A DNA stretch of 64,000 bases from Janthinobacterium sp. 344 (GCF_900112025.1 NZ_FOKL01000003.1:434001-498000); one strand, 5' to 3'. Positions 10,899 to 20,582 are shown, counted from the stretch's first letter. The notes: a model not told the origin generated them from the letters alone. Translations and numbers: made by a program.

Positions 10899-10925
10899 GG
10901 GGTCGGACCCTGAGGGTCCGACCCC
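10899..10925. repeat. Dispersed palindromic repeat, copy 1
   Basis: A 12-base arm GGGGTCGGACCC and its exact complement flank the three-base loop TGA. There is no T-tract on either side. It sits between hemB and the metallo-hydrolase gene, both on the minus strand. Related copies lie at 38511-38537 and 56996-57022. Confidence 0.8.
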
Positions 10926-10963
10926 AGACTTTGCCTTTGGGGTGAGAAAAACGCCGGAAATGC

Positions 10964-11938
10964 TCAATACGGATTATTCAGCACATCCATCGCAAAATAC
11001 GTAAAGATCATGTCCGCGCCCGCGCGCTTGATGGCGCCCAGGGTTTCCTGCACCACGCGGCGCTCGTCGATGGCGCCCGCCTGCGCGGCGAACTTGATCA
11101 TCGCGTATTCGCCGCTGACCTGGTAGGCGCCGATCGGCAAACGCGTCACTTCGCGCAGGTCGCGGATGATGTCCAGATACGCCCCGGCCGGCTTGACCAT
11201 CAGCGCGTCGGCGCCTTCGGCTTCGTCGATGAGGGACTCGCGGATCGCTTCGCGGCGGTTCATCGGGTCCATCTGGTAGGTCTTGCGGTCGCCTTTGAGG
11301 GTGCTGCCGGCCGCGTCGCGGAACGGGCCATACAGGCCGGAAGCGAACTTGGTCGAATATGCCATCACGGGCGTGTCGTGGAAACCGGCCGCATCGAGCG
11401 CGCTGCGGATCGCCGCCACCTGGCCATCCATGGCCGCCGACGGCGCGATGATGTCGGCGCCCGCCTGGGCGGCGATGACGGCCTGCTTGCCCAGGTTCAG
11501 CACCGTGCTGTCATTGTCGACCGTGTCGCCATGCAGGATGCCGCAATGGCCGTGGTCCGTGTATTCGCAGAAGCAGGTGTCGGACATGACCACCATTTCC
11601 GGCACGGCGTCCTTGATGATGCGCGACATGCGCGCCACCAGGCCGTCCGGATTCAGCGTATCGCTGCCATGGCCATCCTTGTGGTGCGAAATGCCGAAGG
11701 TCATGACCGAACGCAGACCCGCGCGCGCATAGCGCTCCACTTCCTGCGCCAGCTTCGCTTCGGGAATGCGGCGCACGCCGGGCATGGAGGTGATGTCGAT
11801 GAAATCGCTGGCGCCCTCGTCGACGAAGATGGGCAGGACCAGGTCGCGCGGGTTGATCTCGGTTTCGCGGAACAGCTCGCGCAGCTGCGGGGTCGCGCGC
11901 AGGCGGCGCATGCGCGAAGTGGGGAATTGTGCTGGCAT
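10964..11938 (-). CDS. hemB: Delta-aminolevulinic acid dehydratase (porphobilinogen synthase)
   Basis: 324 aa, full family length. It condenses two 5-aminolevulinate molecules to porphobilinogen in haem synthesis. The two Schiff-base lysine regions are present: [16 protein letters not shown] and [14 protein letters not shown]. The cysteine-rich metal-site segment [16 protein letters not shown] marks the zinc-using form. Cytoplasmic. It is an isolated minus-strand gene. Confidence 0.96.
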   Translation of the reverse strand: MPAQFPTSRMRRLRATPQLRELFRETEINPRDLVLPIFVDEGASDFIDITSMPGVRRIPEAKLAQEVERYARAGLRSVMTFGISHHKDGHGSDTLNPDGLVARMSRIIKDAVPEMVVMSDTCFCEYTDHGHCGILHGDTVDNDSTVLNLGKQAVIAAQAGADIIAPSAAMDGQVAAIRSALDAAGFHDTPVMAYSTKFASGLYGPFRDAAGSTLKGDRKTYQMDPMNRREAIRESLIDEAEGADALMVKPAGAYLDIIRDLREVTRLPIGAYQVSGEYAMIKFAAQAGAIDERRVVQETLGAIKRAGADMIFTYFAMDVLNNPY

Positions 11939-12025
11939 GGTAACTGGCTTCAGGTTGAGAACGCCGGTAAGTATACGCCCATCGCGCCGGTTGCGCCGGG
12001 CCGCCTGGCAAAAAAGCCGCGCAGG

Positions 12026-12976
12026 TCAAGAAACGCCGGCGCACAGCGGCGCCAAATGGCCGCCCGGCGCGACGGCCGGCTGGTTCAGCAAGACGCCCAG
12101 CTGGCGCCGCAGGTCCGCCGCCAGCTGCACCAGCATGGCGCCGCGGCGGCGCGCATCGGCGCGCTTCCTGGACGGCAGCAGCGCCAGGTCCGGCATCTTG
12201 CACGGGCCGCACGGCAGGCGGTAATTGCCGTCGCTGGCGGGCAGCGCATGCAGTTCCTGCCACGCCTGGTCGTAATCGCACGAGATGTGGCGGCGCCGGC
12301 GCCAGTTCAGCGCGATGCGGTTGGCATTGCTGACCAGGCTCAGATGGTCGCAGCCAAAAAAATCGCCGAAGTCGCGCAAGGCCGCCACCATCAGGTTTTT
12401 CGGCCGGCAGCCATGCAGCGCCCGCGTGGCGTCGCGCACGGCCTGCGCACCGGCCGCCGAACGCAAGCCCTGCAGCGCGCCCAGCGCGATGGCGCCGCCG
12501 CCGGGCTGGGGACGGAACAGGAAACTGGCCAGGTACAGCGAGACGCCGTCGCGCGTCAGGCGCAGGCACAGCTCGCCCTCGCGGTGGCTTTCGTGGATGG
12601 CCGTCAGCTGCACGCGGTAGGTGGCGCCATCCTTGCCCTCGATACTGGCCAGCACCAGCGCGCGGCGCGCCGCGTATTCCACCAGCGGACGGGCCCCCGC
12701 CTGCCACAGGAAACGGTAATGCCCGCACAGCAGGTCCACCCTCGCCGCGCAGGCCAGCTGGCGATTCGCGTAGGGCCGGTAGATTTTATACAGCAGGCTG
12801 GGATGGGCTTGCGCCAGCGCGGCCAGGCCCGGCGTAGCGGCGATGAAGGCTTGCCAGCGCGCGCGCTGCAGGGGAAACACCAGGGCCCCCAGGGCGGCCT
12901 TGAGGCGATGGCCATGCTGGCGCGTTGCTGGCTGCGGCGGCGCGGACGGTTCCCCGCTGGCGGTAAGAGTGTGCAT
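12026..12976 (-). CDS. VirK/YbjX family protein (DUF535)
   Basis: 316 aa from the ATG at 12976; a TTG at 13009 would lengthen it by 11 codons, and neither start has a clear ribosome site. Family signatures include YKIYRPYANRQL, LCLRLTRDGVSLYLASFLF, and LMVAALRDFGDFFGCDHLSLVSNANRI. DUF535 proteins (E. coli YbjX, Shigella VirK) are linked to virulence-protein export or antimicrobial-peptide resistance, but their biochemical role is unknown. Alone in context, downstream of a two-component operon and upstream of hemB on the same strand. Confidence 0.8.
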   Translation of the reverse strand: MHTLTASGEPSAPPQPATRQHGHRLKAALGALVFPLQRARWQAFIAATPGLAALAQAHPSLLYKIYRPYANRQLACAARVDLLCGHYRFLWQAGARPLVEYAARRALVLASIEGKDGATYRVQLTAIHESHREGELCLRLTRDGVSLYLASFLFRPQPGGGAIALGALQGLRSAAGAQAVRDATRALHGCRPKNLMVAALRDFGDFFGCDHLSLVSNANRIALNWRRRRHISCDYDQAWQELHALPASDGNYRLPCGPCKMPDLALLPSRKRADARRRGAMLVQLAADLRRQLGVLLNQPAVAPGGHLAPLCAGVS

Positions 12977-13153
12977 GCGAACGGTTCTGCGACGGAGTGA
13001 AACAGGCAATCCGCGGCAAGCCGCGGGCAGCCCGGAACAGGCGGCTGCACGCGGGCAGCCGCTCTACGCCGGGTAGAGCGGATGATAGGGGGAGGTGAAA
13101 ATGACGGGGGTTACAAGTTGGTAATGTGCCGGCAAGCCACCGGCACCGGCAAC

Positions 13154-14506
13154 TTAGTGCAGCAGCCGCAGCCGCAGCCGCAAGCCCGGCGCCGCATCCT
13201 CGATTTCCAGGCTGCCGCCATGCAGGGCGGCGATGGCCGCGACGATGGACAGGCCCAGGCCATTGCCGGGCAAATGGCGGCTCTTGTCGAGGCGGTAGAA
13301 GCGCTGCGTCAGTTTCGGCAGCTCCTCCACCGGCACGCCGGGGCCATTGTCGCGCACGGCCAGCCAGCTGCCATGCGCATCGCTGCCGGCCGACACCTCC
13401 ACCGTGGCGCCCCGCCCCGCATATTTGATGGCGTTGTCGACCAGGCTGGCCAGCGCGCTGCCCAGCAGGTTGCGGTCGCCGCGCGCGGGCACGCCGTCGC
13501 CGTACATCTGCACCAGCAGCACGCCCTGCTCGTCGGCCGTCGCTTCGTACATTTCCACGATGTCGGCGCCGATCTGCTGCAGGTCGATGCCGCTGAAGTT
13601 CTCGGGACGCATGCCCGATTCGGCCGCCGCGATCTGCAGCAGCTTGTCGAATACGCGGGTCAGGTCGTCGATATCGTCGATGGCCGCCTGCGCCGCGCTC
13701 TCATGGCCGGCCACGTCCTGCTGCTGGCGCAAGGCGCCATCAAGCTTGTTGCGGATGCGCCCCAGCGGCGTGCGCAGGTCGTGGGCGATGGCGTTCGACA
13801 CGTGGCGCACGCCTTCCATCAAGTGTTCGATGCGGTCGAGCATGCGGTTGATGTCGCGGCTCAGCAGGCCGAATTCATCTTCGCTGGTCACGGGAATGCG
13901 CCGGCTCAAGTCGCCGGCCTCGATTTCGCCCGCCGTGCGGCGGATCTGGCCGATGCGCGCCTCCAGCTGGCGGCGGAACAGCCAGGCGCCCGCCACCACC
14001 AGCAGGATGGCCACGCCGCCGCCATACGCCAGCGAACGCAGCACCAGGGCGCGGATCGACTTGCCCTCTTCCATGTCGCGCCCGACGTACAGGCGCGCGC
14101 CGCCATCGAGGTCGCGGATCAGCAGGCGCGCGGGCACGCGCCGCCCTTCGCGCGTGACGTCGCGGTGCAGCAGCAGGCCCACGGGGCTGTCCGCATCGGG
14201 CCAGGACGACAAATTGCCGGCCACGCGCCGGCCCCTGGCGTCCGTCAGCAGGAAAATTTCCGTGTCGCTGTCGGTGCGGTCCGTCAGCAAATGGGCGATT
14301 TCGGCCATCGTGCCGCTGGCATCGTCCGGGCGGTACAGGGCGGCCAGCCGCTCCGAGAGCAACGTCAATTTGCGGTCCACGCTGCGGTCCAGCACGCCGA
14401 TGGTGCCGAAATAGAAGACGGCGCAGACGATGCTGATCGAGACGACCACCAGCACGCCATAGCCAAGCGCCAGGCGCGCCGCGATCGAGCGGTGCAGCTT
14501 ACGCAC
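13154..14506 (-). CDS. Two-component sensor histidine kinase
   Basis: 450 aa. A membrane helix lies near the N-terminus (about 12-33), followed by a periplasmic sensor of ~120 residues and a second helix near 165 (LAYGGGVAILLVVAGAWLF). Then come a HAMP domain, the phospho-acceptor motif NAIAHDLRTPLGRIRNK and a GHKL ATPase (DNAIKY, DNGPGVP, GNGLGLSIV). It overlaps the upstream response regulator gene by eight bases and is its partner. The HDLRTPL motif places it in the QseC/PhoQ-like HisKA group. Signal unknown. Confidence 0.9.
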   Translation of the reverse strand: MRKLHRSIAARLALGYGVLVVVSISIVCAVFYFGTIGVLDRSVDRKLTLLSERLAALYRPDDASGTMAEIAHLLTDRTDSDTEIFLLTDARGRRVAGNLSSWPDADSPVGLLLHRDVTREGRRVPARLLIRDLDGGARLYVGRDMEEGKSIRALVLRSLAYGGGVAILLVVAGAWLFRRQLEARIGQIRRTAGEIEAGDLSRRIPVTSEDEFGLLSRDINRMLDRIEHLMEGVRHVSNAIAHDLRTPLGRIRNKLDGALRQQQDVAGHESAAQAAIDDIDDLTRVFDKLLQIAAAESGMRPENFSGIDLQQIGADIVEMYEATADEQGVLLVQMYGDGVPARGDRNLLGSALASLVDNAIKYAGRGATVEVSAGSDAHGSWLAVRDNGPGVPVEELPKLTQRFYRLDKSRHLPGNGLGLSIVAAIAALHGGSLEIEDAAPGLRLRLRLLH

Positions 14507-15185
14507 TGTCGAGCACGCCCAGGGTGTAGCCGACGCCGCGCACGGTGTGGATCAGCGGCGGCGAAAATTCCTTGTCCACCTTGGTGCGCAAGCGGCTGAC
14601 CTGCACGTCGATGACATTCGTCTGCGGGTCGAAATGGTAGTCCCACACGGCTTCGAGCAGCATGGCGCGCGTGACGGACTGCCCCTGGTGGCGCATCAGG
14701 TATTCCAGCAGGCGAAATTCGCGCGGCTGCAGCGCGATCTGCCGGTTGGCGCGCGTCACGCGCATGGTGCGCATGTCGAGCACCAGGTCGGCCACCTGCA
14801 GCTGCGTCGATTCCGGCACGGGCGCGGCGCGGCGCAGCAGCGCCTCGATGCGCGCCAGCAGTTCGGCGATGGCGAACGGCTTCGACAGATAATCGTCGCC
14901 GCCGCTGCGCAGGCCGCGCACGCGCTCATCGACGCTGGACAACGCCGACAGCACCAGCACGGGCGTGTTGCGGCCCATGCCGCGCAGGCGCGCGACGATG
15001 GCCAGGCCGTCGATCTCGCCGGGCAGCAAGCGGTCCAGCACCAGCGCATCCCAGTCCTCGCCGCAGGCCAGGCGCATGCCGTCGATGCCATTGTCGCAAG
15101 CGGTCACGTCGTGGCCCGCCTCGCGCAGGCCGGCACAGATATAGCGGGAAGTTTCGGCTTCGTCTTCGATGACCAGGCAGCGCAC
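14499..15185 (-). CDS. OmpR-family response regulator
   Basis: 228 aa from a GTG at 15185, which has AAGGAA seven bases upstream; the longer open frame has no such site. The receiver domain begins RCLVIEDEAETSRYI, with the phospho-acceptor in ALVLDRLLPGEIDG and the conserved lysine in DYLSKPF. The winged-helix output domain spans ~130-225 (LQPREFRLLEYLMRHQ; VIDVQVSRLRTKVD). It is first in the operon with the kinase gene. Target genes unknown; the divergent DUF481 gene is one candidate. Confidence 0.9.
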   Translation of the reverse strand: MRCLVIEDEAETSRYICAGLREAGHDVTACDNGIDGMRLACGEDWDALVLDRLLPGEIDGLAIVARLRGMGRNTPVLVLSALSSVDERVRGLRSGGDDYLSKPFAIAELLARIEALLRRAAPVPESTQLQVADLVLDMRTMRVTRANRQIALQPREFRLLEYLMRHQGQSVTRAMLLEAVWDYHFDPQTNVIDVQVSRLRTKVDKEFSPPLIHTVRGVGYTLGVLDSA

Positions 15186-15470
15186 GGTGGTTCCTTGTAA
15201 AAATCGGGGGCAATTAGGCGCAGCATACGCCAGGCGCGCGCTGCTTGCCAGCCCTGGCGCAGGCTCGGGCCATGAATATGGCGGCATCCGGGCGCGCCGC
15301 AGCGTGCGGCGGGCGATGACAGGGTCGGGTACAATACAGCCTCGACAATGTAAGACCGCGCCCGCGCGCGCCTGTTTCAGGCGCCGCCCGGCTTGCCGCG
15401 GCCCGCATAGCCATCACTGCCACTAACGAACAGCAGGCGCGCCTGGCGCGCGCCACACACAAATACAGCC

Positions 15471-16247
15471 ATGAAATCGACCCACTCTCTCGCACTGGCG
15501 CTGGCCCTGGCCATCACCTGCGGCGGCGCCGCCGCCAAAGACACCAAGCAAAGCCTGTTGTTCGATGAAATCCCCATCGGCAGCTGGAGCACCTCCGCCG
15601 AACTGGGCGCCATCACCACCTCGGGCAATACGGTCGGCACTTCCGTCACGGGCAAGATCGACGCGCGCCAGGAGCTCGATGACTGGAGCAACCAATACAT
15701 CTTCAGCGGCTACTTCAAGGAAGATGAAACGACGAACGATGATGGCACGAAGATCCGCGAACGCTCGGCCGAGCGCTTTTCCGCCTCCGCCAAGGCCGCC
15801 TACAAGCTGATGTCCGACAATGAAAAACTGTTCGTGCTGGCGTCGCACGTGAACGACAAGTTCGGCGCCTACACCAAGTACTCGACCCTGGCCGTCGGTC
15901 ATGGCTCGCGCTGGTACCAGTCGAGCGACAAGAGCGTCGACGTGGAAGTCGGTCCGGGCTACTTCAGCGGCACCAACGACACGGGCGAATCGGAACACGG
16001 CCTGACGGTGCGCGGCGCGGCCGCCATGAAATGGAAAATCAGCCAGTCGGCCATGTTTACGCAAACGGTCAGCGTGGAACGGGGCACGTCGAATACCCAC
16101 TCGATCGCCGAAACGGCCCTCAGCACCAAGATCAACGGCACCATGCAGATGAAGGCCGCCTTCAGCGCCCGCAACGACACGCGCGTGCCCGATGACAAAA
16201 AGAACACGGATACGCAAACGTCGCTGACCCTGGTCTACTCATTCTGA
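15471..16247 (+). CDS. Outer-membrane DUF481 family protein
   Basis: 258 aa with a signal peptide (cleavage near AAA-KD at about residue 23). The mature part shows alternating beta strands and ends in a C-terminal phenylalanine (SLTLVYSF), typical of outer-membrane barrels. The pattern GSWSTSAELGAITTSGNT matches the DUF481 family of salt- or stress-induced barrel proteins. Function unknown. It is followed at one base by a lipoprotein esterase gene, so the two are co-transcribed. Confidence 0.8.
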   Translation: MKSTHSLALALALAITCGGAAAKDTKQSLLFDEIPIGSWSTSAELGAITTSGNTVGTSVTGKIDARQELDDWSNQYIFSGYFKEDETTNDDGTKIRERSAERFSASAKAAYKLMSDNEKLFVLASHVNDKFGAYTKYSTLAVGHGSRWYQSSDKSVDVEVGPGYFSGTNDTGESEHGLTVRGAAAMKWKISQSAMFTQTVSVERGTSNTHSIAETALSTKINGTMQMKAAFSARNDTRVPDDKKNTDTQTSLTLVYSF

Positions 16248-16248
16248 C

Positions 16249-18126
16249 ATGCCGGCCATGCTGATGCGGCGCCTGCGCCTGGGCGCCCTCGTGTGCGCGG
16301 CGGCGCTGCTGAGCGGCTGCGCCGCCGTCACCGTCAGCGCCATCTCACCGGCAGAATACCTGCAGCAGCGGCGCGGCGACATCCTCACCACGGGGAAATT
16401 GAGTGCCGCGGCCAGCGAGGTGCTGCGCATCATCGGCGGCGACATCGCCGCCTGCGAGGCCAATGCGGGCAGCTGCCGCGCCGACCTGGCCCGCTCCGAG
16501 CTGCTCAGCGACGAGCAGCGCCTGGCCACCCTCTCGGAGCTGTGGCTGGAAAGCGCGCTGGCCGAGGAAAAACAGGGCGGCCACCCCAGCGCCGAACTGC
16601 TGGCCGCCTGGCTCGAATCGGCCCGCTACGCCTACGCCTACCTGTTCTACACCACCCGCACGCCGGGACAGCGCGCCTTCGAGGAACGCCAGACGCAAAT
16701 CCGCGACTACTACAACTACGCCGTGCAGAAAGCCGTCGGCAACCTGTTCCGCCACCGCGGCGAATACCGCCCCGATGGCCATGTCATCCACGTGGCCGGC
16801 TGGCAGATCGACAGCGAACTGTCGGCGCTGCGCCTGCCCGAGGACGGCACCCTGCCCGAGGAACTGCTGCCCGCCACCTCGCTGTCGTTTTCCGGCCTGC
16901 GCAATGTGTACCGGCGCGACGGTTTCGGCGCCGACCTGGTGGCCGTCATGCCCAAGGCCGCGCAGGCCAATGAGATGGCGTTCCAGGAAACCCGCTTCCC
17001 CGTCGTCACGGCGCTGATCCGCTTCGACGGCGACAGCCTGCAGGCAGTGCTGGCCACCCAGCAGCTGATGGTCATGCTGGTCGATCCCTACCGCAGCGCC
17101 AGCATCCGCATGGCCGGGCAGGAACTGCCCGTGGCGGCCAACTTCACGGCCGGCTATGGCTTGTGGCTGGCCCGCTCCGGCTTCGGCGTGCAGGCGCTGC
17201 GCACCCTGTTCGGCCGCGCCGACGGCATCTCGCGCCCGCAGGTGCACCTGATGCAGCCGTATGATCCGGCCAAGCGCACCATCGTCATGCTGCACGGCCT
17301 GGCCAGCAGCCCGGAAGCGTGGATCAACGTGGCGAATGAACTGATGGGCGACGAGCAGCTGCGCCGGCGCTACCAGATCTGGCAGGTGTACTACCCCAGC
17401 AACGCGCCGCTGGCCGCGAATAACGCCGCCATCCGCAAGGCGCTGGCCGCCACCCTGGCGCAGTTCGACCCGGCGGGCAAGGCCGACGCGGCAAACGACA
17501 TGGTCTTGATCGGCCACAGCATGGGCGGCGTGCTGGCGCGCCTGATGGTGTCCGACGCCAGCAACACGCTGCTCGACGCCATCACGGAAGAATACCATTT
17601 GAAGGGCAGGAAGGCGGAAAAAGTGCGCGCCGGCCTGGCGCCCTACCTGAACTTCACGGCCATGCCGCAAGTGAACCGCGCCATCTTCATTGCCGCGCCG
17701 CACCGCGGCACCTCGTTCGCCAACCACAAGGTGGCGCGCTGGATCGCCAACCTCGTCACCTTGCCCATCACCATGCTCGACCAGCTGTCGGACGCGGCCG
17801 GCAGCCTGGCGCAGCTCGACACGGGCGGCAGCGAACCGCTGCGCATCCCCAACAGCATCGATAACCTCAGCGACAAGGACCCGTTCGTGCGCCTGGTGGC
17901 CGACCTGCCCATCAGCCCGAAAGTGCGCTACCACTCCATCATGGGCAACGACACGCCGGACCTGCCGCTGGCCGAATCGAGCGACGGCGTGGTGCCCTAC
18001 GCCAGCGCCCACCTCGACGGCGCCGTGTCGGAAAAAGTCATCCCGTCCTGGCACAGCGTGCAGGAAAGTCCGCAGGCGATCCTGGAGATACGGCGGATCT
18101 TGCGGCTGCCGGACAGCTTGCCCTGA
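16249..18126 (+). CDS. Lipoprotein alpha/beta-hydrolase
   Basis: 625 aa. A lipobox LLSGC at about residues 20-24 predicts lipidation and outer-membrane or inner-membrane anchoring. The C-terminal ~300 residues are a lipase-like hydrolase: oxyanion region IVMLHGLASSPEAW, nucleophile elbow IGHSMGGVLAR, and a likely catalytic His in the last 30 residues (SWHSVQ). The N-terminal half is an unassigned helical region. It starts one base after the DUF481 gene stop. A role in envelope lipid or ester turnover is an inference. Confidence 0.8.
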   Translation: MPAMLMRRLRLGALVCAAALLSGCAAVTVSAISPAEYLQQRRGDILTTGKLSAAASEVLRIIGGDIAACEANAGSCRADLARSELLSDEQRLATLSELWLESALAEEKQGGHPSAELLAAWLESARYAYAYLFYTTRTPGQRAFEERQTQIRDYYNYAVQKAVGNLFRHRGEYRPDGHVIHVAGWQIDSELSALRLPEDGTLPEELLPATSLSFSGLRNVYRRDGFGADLVAVMPKAAQANEMAFQETRFPVVTALIRFDGDSLQAVLATQQLMVMLVDPYRSASIRMAGQELPVAANFTAGYGLWLARSGFGVQALRTLFGRADGISRPQVHLMQPYDPAKRTIVMLHGLASSPEAWINVANELMGDEQLRRRYQIWQVYYPSNAPLAANNAAIRKALAATLAQFDPAGKADAANDMVLIGHSMGGVLARLMVSDASNTLLDAITEEYHLKGRKAEKVRAGLAPYLNFTAMPQVNRAIFIAAPHRGTSFANHKVARWIANLVTLPITMLDQLSDAAGSLAQLDTGGSEPLRIPNSIDNLSDKDPFVRLVADLPISPKVRYHSIMGNDTPDLPLAESSDGVVPYASAHLDGAVSEKVIPSWHSVQESPQAILEIRRILRLPDSLP

Positions 18127-18243
18127 TCGGCCGCCTATATCTCGCTATCCGATGCAGGAAACATGCGCTTTTCGCTTGATAAAGTTGCGAAACATGATAA
18201 TCTTGTGTGCAGCACGCCTGGCGCATATATCCGAGGAGCGAAC

Positions 18244-18888
18244 ATGACAGCGCATCCGCATCACGACACCCTGGCGCCCGAGCACCGGGAATGGACCGAC
18301 AACGACCTGCGGGTAGTGGAACAATTCTCGCAATTGGTGAGCGCACAACTCGACCTGTTGGCGCAAGGTCCCGAGCGCCAGCGTGTGATCGGCCTGGTCA
18401 CGCGCGCCCTCGACGAGGCACGCGCCTCCCTGGGCGCATCGCCGCCGGGCATGCCACGCCAGCTTCCCGTGTCAAAACTCAAGGTATCCGATGTCATTGG
18501 GCAAGGATGGGTGGAACTGTCGCAGGCGTCGCTGTATCGCGCCGTGGAAAGCCGGCGGTTCTATTGCGTGACGCCCAAGGGGCGCAGTATCGGCAAGGCG
18601 TTTCCGGCCTGGCAATTTGTCCAGCCCGTGCCGGAACTGATCGCGCCCGTGCTGGCCGTCCTCGCGGGCCAGCCCGGTAGTGACATCCATGCCTTCTGGA
18701 TCAGCAGCGCAGACGAACTCAACGAACTTTCGCCGGCAGAGATGCTCGCAGGAAAATCATTCGAAACGCGGGCCGACATCCACCCCAGTCAGCAGGCGCT
18801 GCTGGATTTGCCCGCCAGCGAGAGATTGCGCAAGGTGCTGGCGGCGGCGAAGTGGCAGCATAGGGACATGGCCGACATCGCAGGCTAG
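18244..18888 (+). CDS. Antitoxin of RES toxin (Xre/MbcA/ParS type)
   Basis: 214 aa. The middle holds a DNA-binding-like helix pair and strand, LSQASLYRAVESRRFYCVTPKGR, followed by FPAWQFVQPV, then a toxin-binding tail (LNELSPAEMLAG) like the MbcA/ParS/Xre antitoxins (DUF2384) that partner RES toxins. The ATG at 18244 has GAGGAG seven bases upstream; an in-frame ATG at 18163 exists but lacks a site. The RES gene starts six bases after its stop. It is longer than usual antitoxins of this class because of an extra ~70-residue N-terminal region. Autorepression is expected from the family. The upstream stretch is AT-rich. Confidence 0.75.
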   Translation: MTAHPHHDTLAPEHREWTDNDLRVVEQFSQLVSAQLDLLAQGPERQRVIGLVTRALDEARASLGASPPGMPRQLPVSKLKVSDVIGQGWVELSQASLYRAVESRRFYCVTPKGRSIGKAFPAWQFVQPVPELIAPVLAVLAGQPGSDIHAFWISSADELNELSPAEMLAGKSFETRADIHPSQQALLDLPASERLRKVLAAAKWQHRDMADIAG

Positions 18889-18894
18889 CCCCGC

Positions 18895-19575
18895 ATGACG
18901 CTACAACTGAAAGAGACGCCCATCCCGTCAGAAATGACCGCGCGCCTGCCGGCGCTCGAATCGCTGCGCACGCAATTATTAAGCAATATCGTCACCATTC
19001 CATCGGGCCAGCTCCTGGTGCGCGCGGCGTGGAACACGGCATCGATCTGGCCGTTGACCGTCCAGCGCACATATCGCTTCGGTCCACCCGCCGAGTTGGC
19101 TGGTCCGAGCGGCTTCCCCTATCACTGGGTGTATCTTGCGGACGATGGCTACACGGCGGCCTGGGAAGCCCAGCTTTGCCGTAACGACGTCACGCGCCCG
19201 GGCACCTTTTACATTGATCACAACGCGCAACAAGCGCTGATTGCAACCCTGTCATTCAGCGCCCCGCTGCCATTGCTCGATCTGACCGGGCTGGCCGCCA
19301 GCCGGCTGGGTATCTATGACCAATTGCACAGTCCCGACCACGCCTGGTGCCAATGGCTGGGCTGGCAGCTGGACCAGATCATTGCGCAGGAGGCAGGCGC
19401 GATTCACGGCTTCATGTATCCATCGCGCCGACAACCCGGCAAACTTGCCTATGCCATGTCATCACGCCACATGGCAACCTTGGGCAAGGCCATGGCGTGC
19501 TCACAGCTGGCATTCGGCGACAGCCCTGCGTATGCACGGTTGCTGGCGGATCGCCTGCGCGTGGACCCGCCCTGA
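18895..19575 (+). CDS. RES-domain toxin
   Basis: 226 aa. RES-fold toxins deplete NAD+ by hydrolysis or phosphorolysis. The domain's Arg, Glu and Ser positions are visible: RTYRFGPP (Arg), TAAWEAQLCR (Glu) and GFMYPSRR (Ser). The aromatic FPYHWVYLADD is where family members bind NAD+. It lies six bases behind its antitoxin gene. The ORF is intact, so the module looks functional. Confidence 0.8.
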   Translation: MTLQLKETPIPSEMTARLPALESLRTQLLSNIVTIPSGQLLVRAAWNTASIWPLTVQRTYRFGPPAELAGPSGFPYHWVYLADDGYTAAWEAQLCRNDVTRPGTFYIDHNAQQALIATLSFSAPLPLLDLTGLAASRLGIYDQLHSPDHAWCQWLGWQLDQIIAQEAGAIHGFMYPSRRQPGKLAYAMSSRHMATLGKAMACSQLAFGDSPAYARLLADRLRVDPP

Positions 19576-19586
19576 GCAGATGCTCG

Positions 19587-20582
19587 CTACGCCGGCTCGC
19601 GCCACTTGTCCTTGATTTCCAGCATGGCCGGCAGCTGCTCGATGAACAGGGCCAGCAAGTCCGGATCGAAGTGGGTGCCGCTGTCGCGCCGCATGGCGGC
19701 GATGGCTTCGTCGACCGTCCAGGCGCGCTTGTACGGGCGTTCGCTGGTGAGGGCGTCGAAGACGTCGGCGATGGCGACGATGCGGCCCTCATGCGGGATG
19801 TCCTCGCCCTTGAGGCCTTGCGGATAGCCGCTGCCGTCCCATTTTTCATGGTGCGTCAGGGCGATGGTGCGCGCCATTTTCAGCAGGCCGCCCGCGTGCT
19901 CGCCGATGATGGCCGCGCCGATCTCCGCGTGGCTGCGCATGACCTGCCACTCGTCCGCATCGAGCTTGCCCGGCTTTTGCAGGATGGCGTCGGGAATGCC
20001 GATCTTGCCCACGTCGTGCATGGGCGCCGCGTTCAATAAATCTTCCGCCTGGGCCGCGCTGTAGCCGGCCGCCAGCGCCAGCTGGCGCGCGTAATAGCTC
20101 ATGCGGATGACGTGCATGCCCGTCTCGTTGTCCTTGTATTCGGCCGCCTGGCCCAGGGTCTGGATCACCTGCAGGCGCGAGCGGCGCAATTCCTCGGCAT
20201 CGACCAGCGACAGGTGCGTGCGCACGCGGGCGCGCACGATGGGCGGGCTGACCGGCTTGGTGATGTAGTCGACGGCGCCCGCGTCAAAGCCGTCCGCCTC
20301 GTCCTTCACGTCGCACAGGGCGGTCACGAAAATGACGGGAATGGCGGCAGTGGCCGGCATGGCTTTCAGCTGGCGGCACACTTCATAGCCCGTCATGGCG
20401 GGCATCATGATGTCGAGCAGGATCAGCTCGACAGGATTGTTCTGCGCCAGTTCCAGCGCCTTGTCGCCATCCTTGGCGTACAGCAGGCGGTAATCGTCCT
20501 GCAGGATCTGGCGCAGCACTTGCAGGTTGGTCGCTTCATCGTCGACCAAGAGCAGGATCGGTTTGTCTTCGTGTAAGGTCAT
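19587..20582 (-). CDS. Response regulator with HD-GYP c-di-GMP phosphodiesterase domain
   Basis: 331 aa. A receiver domain (residues ~8-125; phospho-acceptor in LILLDIMMPAMTGYE, lysine in YITKP) is joined to an HD-GYP domain with all hallmark motifs: HDVGKIGIP, HHEKWDGSGYP and ADVFDALTSERPYK. It therefore should hydrolyse c-di-GMP under phosphorylation control. The start at 20582 follows the large hybrid-kinase gene by 13 bases, so the two form an operon and probably a signalling pair. Confidence 0.9.
   Translation of the reverse strand: MTLHEDKPILLLVDDEATNLQVLRQILQDDYRLLYAKDGDKALELAQNNPVELILLDIMMPAMTGYEVCRQLKAMPATAAIPVIFVTALCDVKDEADGFDAGAVDYITKPVSPPIVRARVRTHLSLVDAEELRRSRLQVIQTLGQAAEYKDNETGMHVIRMSYYARQLALAAGYSAAQAEDLLNAAPMHDVGKIGIPDAILQKPGKLDADEWQVMRSHAEIGAAIIGEHAGGLLKMARTIALTHHEKWDGSGYPQGLKGEDIPHEGRIVAIADVFDALTSERPYKRAWTVDEAIAAMRRDSGTHFDPDLLALFIEQLPAMLEIKDKWREPA

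Noticed and set aside
18163-18243. N-terminal extension of the antitoxin from ATG 18163
   Set aside because: No ribosome site, whereas ATG 18244 has a strong one; the extra residues cover the likely promoter region.
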